A stretch of 64,000 bases of DNA from Muricomes sp049840515 (GCA_049840515.1 JASGKW010000019.1:124001-188000); one strand, 5' to 3'. Positions 7,997 through 16,772 are shown, numbered from the stretch's first letter. Numbers and translations: made by a program. The notes: generated by a model from the sequence alone, not told the origin.

Positions 7997-9268
7997 ATGA
8001 AAAACTTTTTTAACACCTTACTTAACATCGTGATTAATATCACGGGAAAATGGAACAGAATCAGCCTGATCAAGCGGATTATCTGCGGCCTGCTTGTCGG
8101 TATCATTCTTGGATTACTTGCTCCAGAAGCATCAGCAATCTCCATTCTAGGTAATCTGTTTGTCGGAGCACTGAGGGGAGTCGCTCCTATCCTGGTATTC
8201 TTTCTGGTTATGAGTGCACTTTGCCAGATGGCCAAAGGCCAGAAGACTAATATGACGTTTATAGCCGTGCTCTACATGCTGGGTAATCTGCTGGCAGCAC
8301 TCTGCGCCGTGTTTGCAAGCTACCTGTTCCCAGTCACATTGACTTTTTCCCAAAATATAGACCTCAGCGATATAGCACCGCCGAGCGGAGTCACAGATGT
8401 TTTAACTAATCTTCTGATGAGTTTGGTTGCTAACCCGGTAGATGCCCTCGCAAATGCAAACTACATCGGTATTCTTACATGGGCCATTATCCTGGGCCTT
8501 GCACTGAGAAAGGCCAGTGATGGCACCAAAAAAGCCCTGGATAATATCTCTGACGCTGTGGCACAGGCTGTTCAGTGGATCATCAACTGTGCACCTTTCG
8601 GAATTATGGGCCTGATTTTCACCACAATTTCCGAGCAGGGGCTGGAGGTTTTGCTGGGATATGGGAGATTGATTCTGGTCCTGGTGGGAACTATGCTCTT
8701 CGTAGCGCTTATTATGAACCCTGTCGTTACTTTCCTGTGTACCAGAAGAAATCCATTTCCGCTGGTATTTACCTGCCTGAAAGACAGTGGTATCACTGCA
8801 TTCTTTACCCGCAGTTCTGCCGCCAATATTCCTGTAAATCTGAGACTGTGTGATAAACTGGGGCTGAATGAGGACACTTACTCTATCTCCATTCCCCTTG
8901 GCGCCACCGTAAATATGGCAGGAGCCGCTGTTACCATCTCCACTATGGCACTGGCAGCCGCCCACACTCTGGATATTAAAGTAGATTTTCTGACTGCCAT
9001 TATCCTCTGTGTATTATCTGCCCTGAGTGCCGCAGGTGCGTCTGGAGTGGCTGGAGGTTCGCTGCTCTTGATTCCCCTTGCCTGCAGCCTCTTTGGAATC
9101 TCAAACGAAATTGCCATACACGTGGTAGGTGTGGGCTTCATTGTGGGTGTAATTCAGGATTCCTGCGAGACCGCACTGAACTCTTCCACAGACGTTCTTT
9201 ACACAGCATGTGCCGAGTTCAGAGACAGGCGCAAACACCCCGAACTGTATACTAATAAAGCACAATAG
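7997..9268 (+). CDS. sstT: Serine/threonine:sodium symporter SstT
   Basis: 423 residues of the dicarboxylate/amino acid:cation symporter family, close to the usual ~410 of SstT. It has eight or so hydrophobic helices, starting about residue 22 (LIKRIICGLLVGIILGLLA). The re-entrant/substrate region reads SSAANIPVNL and PLGATVNMAGAAVT (about 270-310), a hallmark of SstT. Imports serine and threonine with Na+ across the cytoplasmic membrane. It is the only plus-strand gene in the first 11 kb, has its own terminator, and is divergent from ppdK. The start lacks a normally spaced ribosome site (see leader). No earlier in-frame start is better. Confidence 0.93.
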   Translation: MKNFFNTLLNIVINITGKWNRISLIKRIICGLLVGIILGLLAPEASAISILGNLFVGALRGVAPILVFFLVMSALCQMAKGQKTNMTFIAVLYMLGNLLAALCAVFASYLFPVTLTFSQNIDLSDIAPPSGVTDVLTNLLMSLVANPVDALANANYIGILTWAIILGLALRKASDGTKKALDNISDAVAQAVQWIINCAPFGIMGLIFTTISEQGLEVLLGYGRLILVLVGTMLFVALIMNPVVTFLCTRRNPFPLVFTCLKDSGITAFFTRSSAANIPVNLRLCDKLGLNEDTYSISIPLGATVNMAGAAVTISTMALAAAHTLDIKVDFLTAIILCVLSALSAAGASGVAGGSLLLIPLACSLFGISNEIAIHVVGVGFIVGVIQDSCETALNSSTDVLYTACAEFRDRRKHPELYTNKAQ

Positions 9269-9306
9269 AAACGAAATTACACAAAACAACTAAATATACA
9301 ACTATA

Positions 9307-9343
9307 AAACGGGCGTAGAATGAATTTCCTACGCCCGTTTTTT
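9307..9343. terminator. Strong bidirectional terminator between sstT and M18 peptidase
   Basis: Twelve-bp stem AAACGGGCGTAG/CTACGCCCGTTT followed by a T run on the plus strand, with A-rich sequence on the other side. Serves the converging genes sstT and the M18 peptidase. Confidence 0.9.
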
Positions 9344-9348
9344 ATACA

Positions 9349-10788
9349 CTATGCTTCCTTCAAAAATGCCAGATATCCTTTCAGTGCCTCATAAATATCC
9401 GCCTTGCTGGATACCTCCCAGGGTGCATGCATATTTAGCACCGGGATTCCGCAGTCAATGACATCCATGCCATAGTCTGCCATTAAATAGGCGATTGTAC
9501 CTCCGCCCCCTTTGTCCACCGCTCCAAGCTCCGCAGTCTGTATAATCACTTTGTGCTTATCCATTAACTGGCGCAGCTCTGCCATATATTCCGGATTGGC
9601 ATCGTTCCCGCCTGATTTCCCGCCGCTTCCTGAATACTTGTTAAATACAAGTCCATTTCCCAGATATGCTGAATTTTTCTTTTCATAATACTCATCAAAC
9701 ATAGGGTCATAAGCCGCACTTACGTCAGAAGAGAGCATCTTAGAATTGGCCAGTGTGCGGCGAAGCTTTAGCTCTGAATAATCCTGACACAGCTCCATCA
9801 GCTCTGCCAGGGTATTTTCAAAAAATTTAGAGCGCATTCCTGTAGCCCCGGTACTTCCAATCTCCTCTTTATCCACAAGAAGGCAGCAGGATGTGCGCTT
9901 TGTCATCTTCATCTCCAAAAGCGCAAGAAGTGATGTAAATGCACAGCTGCGGTCATCCTGCCCATATCCCAGCACCATACTCCTGTCCAGTCCGCAGTCA
10001 CGGGCCTTGCCGGCAGGCACAATTTCCAACTCGGCAGAAATAAAATCTTCCTCTCGGATTTGATACTGTTCTTTGAGCAACTTTAAAATGGTCATTTTTA
10101 CCTTTTCAGTTTCTTTTGATTCTTTTTCATTTTCAACACCCAAATCTTTTTTTCCTGCACTCCATTTCCGTTCCCCTGCATCTATGGGGAGATTTCCTAT
10201 GAGCAAATCCATCTTTTCAGCATTAATAAAATCTTTTACCTTCTTTTCATTCAGCTCTCTCCCAAGATGAGGAAGAAGGTCTGTGATGACAAACACAGGG
10301 TCTCTTTCCTTCTCCCCCAGCCTAATTTCTACTTTAGTGCCATCTTTTCTCACAACAACACCGTGGATGGCAAGTGGCATAGCAAGCCACTGATATTTCT
10401 TCACTCCGCCATAATAATGTGTGTCCAGATATGCATATCCCTGCTCTTCATATAATGGAATCTGCTTTATATCAATTCTTGGGGAGTCAATATGTGCCCC
10501 CAAAATATTCATTCCCTTTTCAAAAGGCTCTGTGCCAATGTGAAACAAAACCACTGTTTTATCCATCTGGCAGGCATATACCTTATCTCCCGGTTTCAGT
10601 GATTCTTTCGCCTCTTTTATTGTATCCAGGTCTCTGTACCCTCTGGACCTCGCCAGTTTGATTGCAGAAGCTGCACACTCCCTCTCTGTTTTACTGCAAT
10701 CCAGAAAATGACAGTATGCAGTGCTGATGTCCTCCACACGTTTCTTCTCCTCTGTACTATAATAATTCCAGGCATTTTTTCTCTCCAT
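9349..10788 (-). CDS. M18 family aminopeptidase
   Basis: Zinc aminopeptidase of family M18 (aspartyl aminopeptidase/ApeB type), cytosolic, releasing N-terminal residues from peptides. About 479 residues. Metal-site motifs are visible: GAHIDSPR (near residue 99), LVDKEEIGSTG in the middle, SGGNDANPEY and the C-terminal NMHAPWEV. ATG at 10788 is preferred over 10794 because AGGAAGG is then 8 nt away. A second M18 gene lies at 12885-14253, similar across its whole length but with a shorter loop near residues 210-230. The two paralogues are separated by DUF3793 and an insertion sequence. Confidence 0.9.
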   Translation of the reverse strand: MERKNAWNYYSTEEKKRVEDISTAYCHFLDCSKTERECAASAIKLARSRGYRDLDTIKEAKESLKPGDKVYACQMDKTVVLFHIGTEPFEKGMNILGAHIDSPRIDIKQIPLYEEQGYAYLDTHYYGGVKKYQWLAMPLAIHGVVVRKDGTKVEIRLGEKERDPVFVITDLLPHLGRELNEKKVKDFINAEKMDLLIGNLPIDAGERKWSAGKKDLGVENEKESKETEKVKMTILKLLKEQYQIREEDFISAELEIVPAGKARDCGLDRSMVLGYGQDDRSCAFTSLLALLEMKMTKRTSCCLLVDKEEIGSTGATGMRSKFFENTLAELMELCQDYSELKLRRTLANSKMLSSDVSAAYDPMFDEYYEKKNSAYLGNGLVFNKYSGSGGKSGGNDANPEYMAELRQLMDKHKVIIQTAELGAVDKGGGGTIAYLMADYGMDVIDCGIPVLNMHAPWEVSSKADIYEALKGYLAFLKEA

Positions 10789-10869
10789 AACCATTTCCTT
10801 CCTATCTGTAGTTCTTTGTATCCACCTTATTTACTACAGTAGTATGATTAGTTCTTCCGGGAATTATTC

Positions 10870-10888
10870 AAAGGGGTCTGACCCTTTT
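10870..10888 (-). terminator. Weak hairpin after DUF3793 gene
   Basis: AAAGGG/CCCTTT palindrome around GTCTGA, 2 nt after the DUF3793 stop. No T run follows on the minus strand, so terminator function is uncertain. Confidence 0.3.
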
Positions 10889-10889
10889 G

Positions 10890-11441
10890 CTAAGCAGCCA
10901 CAATCAGCTGCGTAAGACTTTTTCCATTTTCCCACAGGCGCCCGTATACATCCCTGCATTTTCTGAATTTGTTGAAAGTCCTCTGCGCATCGGCCTCATC
11001 ACAGTACACCTTCCAGCACCCAACACACTTACACCGTTTTCCCTGATTTTGTATAAATCCTATGACATCTCCCAAGGGATATCCAAGAAAAATACCAATT
11101 TCATGCGGAAATTCTTCTGACTCCCTGATTCTTTCACATAATCTTTCAAGCAGCAGCTCCGTGTCCTGTGCGTCATAACCGTATGCGCTGAGAAACCAAC
11201 GTACTCCGCTTTTATTCAAATCCTCGTTAAGCCTTGCCTCCCGGTATACATATATAAGTGCCCTCTGATTTTGTCTTTTTGCAATCATCATGCACAATCC
11301 CTTTGACAGAAGAAGCCTCTCAATACGCCCTATCTCGTTATAGAATTCTTCTTCATTTTGAAAAGCATACGCAAATAAGCTGCCGCTTTTAAGTCCCGCC
11401 AGTGTAGGCGAACAATGTCTTATCAAATATTCTTCAATCAT
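10890..11441 (-). CDS. DUF3793 family protein
   Basis: About 183 residues beginning MIEEYLIRHCSPTLAG, typical of DUF3793, with SGSLFAYAF and a C-terminal GYPLGDVIGFIQNQGK followed by a Cys pair (CKCVGCWKVY). Start at 11441 is chosen for AAAGGTGG 9 nt upstream; the frame is open further but starts there are poor. Function is unknown; in Clostridia such genes often sit beside flavodoxin or iron-uptake genes (recall). The leader holds a near-palindrome resembling a DtxR-type metal operator, which agrees with an iron-linked role. Soluble, no signal peptide. Confidence 0.8.
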   Translation of the reverse strand: MIEEYLIRHCSPTLAGLKSGSLFAYAFQNEEEFYNEIGRIERLLLSKGLCMMIAKRQNQRALIYVYREARLNEDLNKSGVRWFLSAYGYDAQDTELLLERLCERIRESEEFPHEIGIFLGYPLGDVIGFIQNQGKRCKCVGCWKVYCDEADAQRTFNKFRKCRDVYGRLWENGKSLTQLIVAA

Positions 11442-11478
11442 ATAAAACCACCTTTCAACACCCGGCGCAACGCCCAAT

Positions 11479-11498
11479 AAGTTAGTTATGTCTAACCT
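11479..11498 (-). promoter_or_regulatory. Candidate DtxR/MntR-type operator in DUF3793 leader
   Basis: Minus strand AGGTTAGACATAACTAACTT: inverted GTTAG/CTAAC arms around 6 nt, similar in style to the TTAGGTTAG..CTAACCTAA boxes of DtxR-family iron regulators. It lies between the promoter (11540-11568) and the start codon. A 7-bp hairpin AATCGAC/GTCGATT (11513-11533) lies at the expected transcript 5' end. Confidence 0.4.
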
Positions 11499-11539
11499 CG
11501 TTTCCAAAATAAAATCGACTTTTTCCGTCGATTGAGTAA

Positions 11540-11568
11540 ATCGTATCATAAAACAGTACATATGTCAA
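11540..11568 (-). promoter_or_regulatory. Promoter of DUF3793 gene
   Basis: Minus-strand TTGACA (11563-11568), 17-nt spacer, TACGAT (11540-11545). Near-consensus sigma-A promoter. The insertion sequence begins 30 nt upstream of the -35 box. Confidence 0.75.
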
Positions 11569-11572
11569 TCGC

Positions 11573-11597
11573 TGGATTTTATGATGCTGCCAAGTAT
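11573..11597 (+). repeat. Left direct repeat flanking the insertion sequence
   Basis: 25 nt (TGGATTTTATGATG...CAAGTAT) repeated exactly at 12669-12693. Likely the target-site duplication, or a target-like repeat captured by the element. Confidence 0.8.
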
Positions 11598-12668
11598 TGT
11601 AGGATTACAATACATGTGTTACAAAACTGAATAATATAAAAGCGAGAATACCTTTTTGTGTTATATTTAAGTCACCACAACAAAAACCAACGCAAAGGAG
11701 TGTATTCTCGCATGGCTAGTATAACACAAGATATGAAATATCGTCTATCTTTAATCCATTACTCTGAAAAATATGGTGTTTCAAAAGCTGCCATTCGGTA
11801 TAAAACTAACCGACAGTACATTTACCGCTGGAAACGCCGCTATGACGGCTCTATTGAATCTCTTAGAGAGCTTTCCAGGCGGCCCCTCCATCATCCAAAC
11901 CAGCACACTCCTGAGGAAATTAAGCTTATTTCCGATATGCGCAGGCGCAATCCTCATGCCGGGCTGGTGGTCTTCTGGGTCAAGCTCATGCAAAGAGGCT
12001 ATTCCCGCTCCATCCCGGGTCTCTATCGTTTTCTTAAGAAACAGGGTATCATGGCCGTAAAACCTCAGAATCCCAAGTACATCCCTAAGCCCTATGAATC
12101 CATGGACTATCCCGGACAGCGCATACAGATAGATGTTAAATTTGTCCCCACTGTCTGCATGGTCGGATCTGCCAAGGGCAAACGCTTTTACCAATACACC
12201 GCCATTGATGAGTATTCCCGATGGCGCTTTGTGGAAGCCTTTGAGGAGCACAGTTCTTATTCCTCGGCTCAGTTCTTAGAACACTTAATAAAAGCCTTTC
12301 CTCTTCCCATCGAATGTGTCCAGACCGATAACGGACAGGAGTTCACCAAACGCTTTGCTTCCTATGGTGGTTGCGACAAACCCACACTCTTTCAGATGAA
12401 GTTGCAGCAGCATGGTATTCGGCACAAGCTGATCCGTCCTTTTACACCCAGGCATAATGGGAAGGTAGAACGCAGCCACAGAAAAGACAATGAACGCTTT
12501 TATGCCACCCATCAGTTCTATTCCCTGGAGGACTTTTCCAAGCAACTGAAACGTTATAACACAAAGGATTATAACCGCTTTCCTATGAGACCTCTTTTAT
12601 GGAACTCTCCCACAGAGGTACTGAAAGATTATTTACGGTCACTGTAACATATGTTTGACAAACCCACA
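11598..12668 (+). mobile_element. IS481-family insertion sequence
   Basis: 1071 bp bounded by imperfect inverted repeats of about 26 nt (left TGTAGGATTACAATACATGT, right reverse complement TGTGGGTTTGTCAAACATAT, both continuing GTTACA). It encodes one intact transposase and is flanked by 25-nt exact direct repeats. It sits just upstream of the DUF3793 promoter, so it may have removed upstream regulatory sequence. Confidence 0.85.
11712..12647 (+). CDS. IS481-family DDE transposase
   Basis: 311 residues from ATG 11712, preceded by AAAGGAG at correct spacing. An N-terminal helix-turn-helix (KYGVSKAAIRYKTNRQYIYRW, split around 20-40) is followed by the integrase core: D in QIDVKFVP, D in QTDNGQEF, and E in RHNGKVERSHRKDNERF, giving the DDE triad with the usual IS481 spacing. 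It catalyses cut/copy transposition of the 1.07-kb element. The frame is intact, so the element could be active. Confidence 0.93.
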   Translation: MASITQDMKYRLSLIHYSEKYGVSKAAIRYKTNRQYIYRWKRRYDGSIESLRELSRRPLHHPNQHTPEEIKLISDMRRRNPHAGLVVFWVKLMQRGYSRSIPGLYRFLKKQGIMAVKPQNPKYIPKPYESMDYPGQRIQIDVKFVPTVCMVGSAKGKRFYQYTAIDEYSRWRFVEAFEEHSSYSSAQFLEHLIKAFPLPIECVQTDNGQEFTKRFASYGGCDKPTLFQMKLQQHGIRHKLIRPFTPRHNGKVERSHRKDNERFYATHQFYSLEDFSKQLKRYNTKDYNRFPMRPLLWNSPTEVLKDYLRSL

Positions 12669-12693
12669 TGGATTTTATGATGCTGCCAAGTAT
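12669..12693 (+). repeat. Right direct repeat flanking the insertion sequence
   Basis: Exact copy of 11573-11597. Confidence 0.8.
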
Positions 12694-12782
12694 ATAGTTC
12701 AGCCGTACAGCTCAAGTTGACTGCTGCGCAGCCGTTTTCACTGCTAACTCAGTTAAAACTCTCGCTTATGGCAGAACTGTAA
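12694..12782. repeat. Dispersed palindromic repeat, copy E
   Basis: Begins AGTTCAGCCGTACAGCTCAA and ends TTATGGCAGAACTGTAA, whose reverse complement resembles the left arm. One of five related intergenic copies. It abuts the right direct repeat of the insertion sequence. Confidence 0.6.
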
Positions 12783-12884
12783 TAATTAAAAATGGGGCTG
12801 CTGCTTGGGCAGATTTTTTATCTACTTTCACAGTATCCCCATTTATATATAAAAAATTATTAAAAATTACATATATTTTTCTAT

Positions 12885-14253
12885 TTACCGCATATCTTTT
12901 AAGAATGCGCAATACCCTCTGTATGCCTCATAGACATCCGCTTTGCTTGCCACTTCCCAGGGAGCATGCATGCACAGGACAGCCACACCTCCGTCGATAA
13001 CTTCCATGCCAAACTGAGCCAGTATGTATGCGATGGTTCCACCGCCGCCGACATCGATTTTTCCCATCTCGGTCATCTGGAAAGCGACCTGGTTATCATC
13101 CAACACTTTTCTCAGTTTTGCAATGTATTCTGCGTTAGCATCGCTTGCCCCGCTTTTTCCTCTTGACCCAGTGTGTTTCTTGATGACAAGACCTCTTCCA
13201 AAGAAAGAGGAAGATTTTTTATCGTAAACTTCTGCGTACATCGGGTCATAGGCAGCCCCTACATCGGAAGAAATCATTGTAGAATTTGCAAGTGTATGGC
13301 GCAGCCTCAATTCAGAAAAGCAGCCCATCTTATCCATTAAATCTGCCACTGCATTTTCAAAAAACCGTGAATGCATTCCTGTCGCTCCAACACTTCCTAT
13401 CTCCTCTTTATCTACAAGAATACAGCAGGATGTACGTTTTACATCTTTGACCTCAAACATTGCAGCCAGGGATGTGTAGGAACAAACCCTGTCATCCTGC
13501 CCATATCCCAGAACCATGCTCCTGTCCAGTCCACAGTCGCGGGCCTTACCTGCCGGTACAACCTCAAGCTCTGCTGACATCAAATCTTCTTTTTCTATAT
13601 CATAAGTTTCTTTCAGCAGTTTTAAAATCTGAGCTTGCGGCGGCATCCTTCTCTTCCCCTGCCAGCGGTCTGCTGCCGATGAGAATATCCAGATTTTCTC
13701 CCTCCACAACCGTGGCGGCTTTCTTTTCCAGCTGTTTTCCAGAGAGGTGAATCAACAAGTCCGTCACAACAAAAACAGGGTCTTCTTCTCTCTCTCCGAT
13801 GGAAACCTCCACCTTCGTTCCATCCTTGCGCACAATCACGCCGTGGATTGCCAAAGGCAGAGTTACCCACTGATATTTTTTGATACCACCGTAATAGTGG
13901 GTATCAAAATACGCAAATCCGCTGTCCTCATATAATGGATTTTGTTTCAAGTCCATTCTTGGGGAGTCAATATGAGCCCCAAGAATGTTCATGCCTTTTT
14001 CAATATCTTCTTCACCAATGTTAAAGAGTGCGATGGATTTTCCCATCCAGGAGGCATATACCTTATCCCCTGCACTGAGGCTTTCTTTTGCTGAAAGCTC
14101 TTGATAGCCGGCTGCTTCCGCCTGCCTGATGATTTCTACTACACATTCACGCTCCGTTTTTCCCGCATCCAGGAATTTCTTATAATCTTCATTGAGAGCA
14201 TTTAGTTCATCTACTTGTTGGTCTGTATAGACTTCCCACAAATTTTTATCCAT
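12885..14253 (-). pseudogene. M18 family aminopeptidase, second paralogue (one frameshift)
   Basis: Similar along its whole length to the M18 enzyme at 9349-10788. About 455 residues are obtained when the frame is switched near 13640. It begins MDKNLWEVYTDQQVDEL (ATG 14253, 1 nt after the glyS stop, so probably co-transcribed and translationally coupled). Motifs: GAHIDSPRMDL, LVDKEEIGSVG, SGASDANAEY, CMHAPWEV. The break falls in the variable loop (GEEKDAAASSDF versus PPQAQILKLLKETYD) and fits a one-base insertion; no other damage is seen, so a sequence error is plausible. Expected function is cytosolic peptide turnover. Confidence 0.88.
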
Positions 14254-14254
14254 T

Positions 14255-15646
14255 TTAAAACCTCATTTTTTCTTCAAAGTAAGCTTTTAAATCCTCTATT
14301 TTTATTCTTTCCTGCTCCATAGTGTCACGGTCACGCACGGTAACTGCTCCATCCTCCTGAGAGTCAAAATCGTAGGTCACACAGAAAGGTGTTCCGATTT
14401 CGTCCTGACGGCGGTAACGCTTTCCAATATTTCCTCTGTCATCAAACTCACAGTTATATAATTTTGATAACTCTGCGTATACCTTTTCTGCACCCTCGTT
14501 CAACTTCTTGGACAGCGGCAGGACACCAATTTTTACTGGCGCAAGTGCCGGATGGAAATGAAGAACGGTACGCATATCCCCGCCTTCCAGTTCTTCCTCA
14601 TCATATGCACTGCAGAGGAATGCAAGAACCATACGGTCCGCTCCCAATGACGGCTCAATTACATAAGGAACATATTTCTGCTTCTTCTCATCATCAAAAT
14701 AGGACATATCCTGTTTTGATACTTCCTGATGCTGTGTGAGGTCATAATCTGTTCTGTCTGCTATTCCCCACAGCTCTCCCCATCCAAATGGGAACAGGAA
14801 TTCTACGTCTGTCGTAGCCTTGCTGTAGAAAGAAAGCTCCTCTTTGTCATGGTCACGGTATCTTACTTCATCTTCTTTCAGCCCCAGAGAACTCAGCCAG
14901 TTAAGGCAAAATTGCTTCCAATATGCAAACCACTCTAAATCAGTATCTGGCTCACAGAAAAACTCCAGCTCCATCTGCTCAAATTCTCTTGTGCGGAAGG
15001 TAAAGTTTCCAGGTGTAATTTCATTTCTGAATGATTTACCAATCTGAGCGATACCAAATGGAATCTTCTTTCTGGATGTTCTCTGAACATTTTTAAAGTT
15101 TACAAAAATTCCCTGAGCAGTCTCCGGTCTTAAATAAACGGTATTCTTTGCATCCTCTGTGACACCCTGGAAAGTTTTAAACATCAGGTTAAACTGACGG
15201 ATATCTGTAAAGTTATGCTTTCCACAGGTTGGGCACGCAATATTTTTCTCCTCAATAAACGTGGTCATCTGCTCCTGAGACCATGCGTCCACAGCACCCT
15301 CAACAGCGATGCCATTCTCTGCACAATAATCCTCAATCAATTTATCTGCGCGGAAACGTTCGTGGCACTCCCTGCAATCCATAAGAGGGTCTGAAAAACC
15401 GCCAAGATGACCTGATGCCACCCAAGTCTGAGGGTTCATCAGAATTGCGCAGTCCACTCCTACATTATAAGGAGACTCCTGAACAAATTTCTGCCACCAC
15501 GCTTTTTTTACATTATTTTTCAGCTCCACTCCAAGATTTCCATAATCCCAGGTGTTTGCAAGTCCTCCATATATTTCGGAACCCGGGTAAACAAATCCTC
15601 TTGATTTTGCAAGAGCTACAATCTTCTCCATCGTTTTTTCTGCCAT
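14255..15646 (-). CDS. glyS: Glycyl-tRNA synthetase, alpha2 type
   Basis: 463 residues; attaches glycine to tRNA-Gly. Class II motifs are visible: motif 2 region FRNEITPGNFTFRTREFEQMEL, split around 210-232, and motif 3 PSLGADRMVLAFL near 350. The N-terminus KIVALAKSRGFVYPGSEIYG and the zinc-like CRECHERF/CPTCGKHNF are typical. The C-terminal anticodon domain starts about 370 (APVKIGVLPLSKK). ATG at 15646 follows GTGAGGAG. The single-chain dimeric form is the usual one in Lachnospiraceae. No T-box leader fits in the 110-nt upstream region. Confidence 0.96.
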   Translation of the reverse strand: MAEKTMEKIVALAKSRGFVYPGSEIYGGLANTWDYGNLGVELKNNVKKAWWQKFVQESPYNVGVDCAILMNPQTWVASGHLGGFSDPLMDCRECHERFRADKLIEDYCAENGIAVEGAVDAWSQEQMTTFIEEKNIACPTCGKHNFTDIRQFNLMFKTFQGVTEDAKNTVYLRPETAQGIFVNFKNVQRTSRKKIPFGIAQIGKSFRNEITPGNFTFRTREFEQMELEFFCEPDTDLEWFAYWKQFCLNWLSSLGLKEDEVRYRDHDKEELSFYSKATTDVEFLFPFGWGELWGIADRTDYDLTQHQEVSKQDMSYFDDEKKQKYVPYVIEPSLGADRMVLAFLCSAYDEEELEGGDMRTVLHFHPALAPVKIGVLPLSKKLNEGAEKVYAELSKLYNCEFDDRGNIGKRYRRQDEIGTPFCVTYDFDSQEDGAVTVRDRDTMEQERIKIEDLKAYFEEKMRF

Positions 15647-15691
15647 AATATGCTCCTCACATTCTATTTCCTAATTTCAACATTGGTAATT

Positions 15692-15720
15692 ATTATAACG
15701 GCTCTCCCCCTTTTTTTCAA
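15692..15720 (-). promoter_or_regulatory. Sigma-A promoter of glyS
   Basis: Minus-strand TTGAAA (15715-15720), 17-nt spacer, TATAAT (15692-15697), 45 nt upstream of the start codon. Confidence 0.8.
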
Positions 15721-15758
15721 GGTTTTTGGAGTATCTTCCCGCCGCTGTATTCCAAATA

Positions 15759-16499
15759 TTACAGTAATGTCTCCAATATTTCCAGAGACTTGAATCTCTT
15801 TTCTACATAGACATCCCGGTAACGGTCCAGCACCTGGGCCAGTTGTTCCAGTACTTTTTCTGTGACATTAAATGTATATAGCTTCTCTATTTTGCTGCTT
15901 TCTATATATTGCATGCTATACAAAACCGACTGGTCCAGATGAACCCCGTCTATCACATCGCGGCTGCACTCACAGCAGACAAGACCACCCTTTTTCACAC
16001 TGAAAACGGCTGGCCTTTCTTTATCCCCGCATACTACACACCGGAAAACTTCCGGTCCTTCTCCATTTATACAATATGCTTTTAACTCAAATATGTAACG
16101 AATCAATCTGTCCGGAATATGCTTGTTTGACAGAGCCTTAAGTGTCTGATACAAAAGTTTCAGCATTTCCTTTTCATCATTAAATTCTTTTGTATAATAA
16201 TTTGTAAATTCGAGAAAATAAAAGCCATAGTATGCACCAATCATATCTTCCCTGAGTTCGGGAAAATAATTTGTAATGTTTGCAGACTGTATCGTATAAG
16301 AGGAACGGCCCTCATACATAGTAAATTCTCCAAATGTAAACGGATTTACCGCGCCCGCCAAAGGGCTTCCAGGGCGCCTTGATCCTTTGGCAAACGCGGC
16401 AATCTTTCCTTGTTCTTTTGTCAGAATAACGACTCTTCTGTCATATTCCCCTATAGGTGCTGTAGACAGCACCATCCCTGTCAGTACAATCTGATTCAC
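15759..16499 (-). CDS. recO: DNA repair protein RecO
   Basis: 246 residues; recombination mediator in the RecFOR pathway that loads RecA on gapped DNA. The N-terminal OB fold starts TGMVLSTAPIGEYDRRVVILTKEQGK, shown here in parts (residues 7-32). The C-terminal domain has the four-cysteine zinc site CVVCGDKE ... CCECS. Start is GTG 16499. Between era and glyS, an arrangement common in Firmicutes. Confidence 0.95.
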   Translation of the reverse strand: MNQIVLTGMVLSTAPIGEYDRRVVILTKEQGKIAAFAKGSRRPGSPLAGAVNPFTFGEFTMYEGRSSYTIQSANITNYFPELREDMIGAYYGFYFLEFTNYYTKEFNDEKEMLKLLYQTLKALSNKHIPDRLIRYIFELKAYCINGEGPEVFRCVVCGDKERPAVFSVKKGGLVCCECSRDVIDGVHLDQSVLYSMQYIESSKIEKLYTFNVTEKVLEQLAQVLDRYRDVYVEKRFKSLEILETLL

Positions 16500-16626
16500 G
16501 ACTGCTTACTCCCACGCTTTTCTCTTCCCTCTGTCCAGAGCTTTGTGTAAATTCTTCCGCTCTGTAAGACAGATAGTCTTTTACACTTCCAGTTTCTATA
16601 AATTTATCCCAGTATCTCTGCTCCAT
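16441..16626 (-). CDS. Small YqzL-like protein between era and recO
   Basis: 61 codons as read. The N-terminal part YWDKFIETGSVKDYLSYR matches the W..F..TG.I..YL.Y pattern of YqzL-like proteins found between era and recO in Firmicutes. As read it overlaps recO by 59 nt. With one extra base in the run GAGAAAAGC (16515-16525) it would instead end KRGSKQS with TGA overlapping the recO GTG as GTGA, a tidier arrangement. So either a genuine overlap or another one-base error. Function unknown. Confidence 0.55.
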   Translation of the reverse strand: MEQRYWDKFIETGSVKDYLSYRAEEFTQSSGQREEKSVGVSSRESDCTDRDGAVYSTYRGI

Positions 16627-16700
16627 CGGATCACCTCTTCTTATGTGATATTATTAGTTTTTCCGATACAGGCTGTACTATACTGTATAAAATATACCAA

Positions 16701-16752
16701 TTACAATTCAGCCGTGCGCAGGCATTCAAATATAGAATGTGCAAGCTGTAAC
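16701..16752. repeat. Dispersed palindromic repeat, copy D (truncated)
   Basis: TTACAATTCAGCCGTGCGCA ... GCAAGCTGTAAC. Its interior (GCATTCAAATATAGAATG) resembles that of copy A at 55191-55256; the outer right arm is missing. Confidence 0.5.
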
Positions 16753-16772
16753 ATCCATCATACAATTTTTCT

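Noticed and set aside
8147..8965. Several minus-strand frames opposite sstT
   Set aside because: Shadow frames of a clear transporter gene; composition unlike protein.
11781..12545. Long minus-strand open frames opposite the transposase
   Set aside because: They mirror the intact IS481 transposase, have no ribosome site and read as no known protein.
15647..15758. Possible T-box riboswitch before glyS
   Set aside because: The upstream region to the promoter is only about 45 nt and lacks T-box elements.
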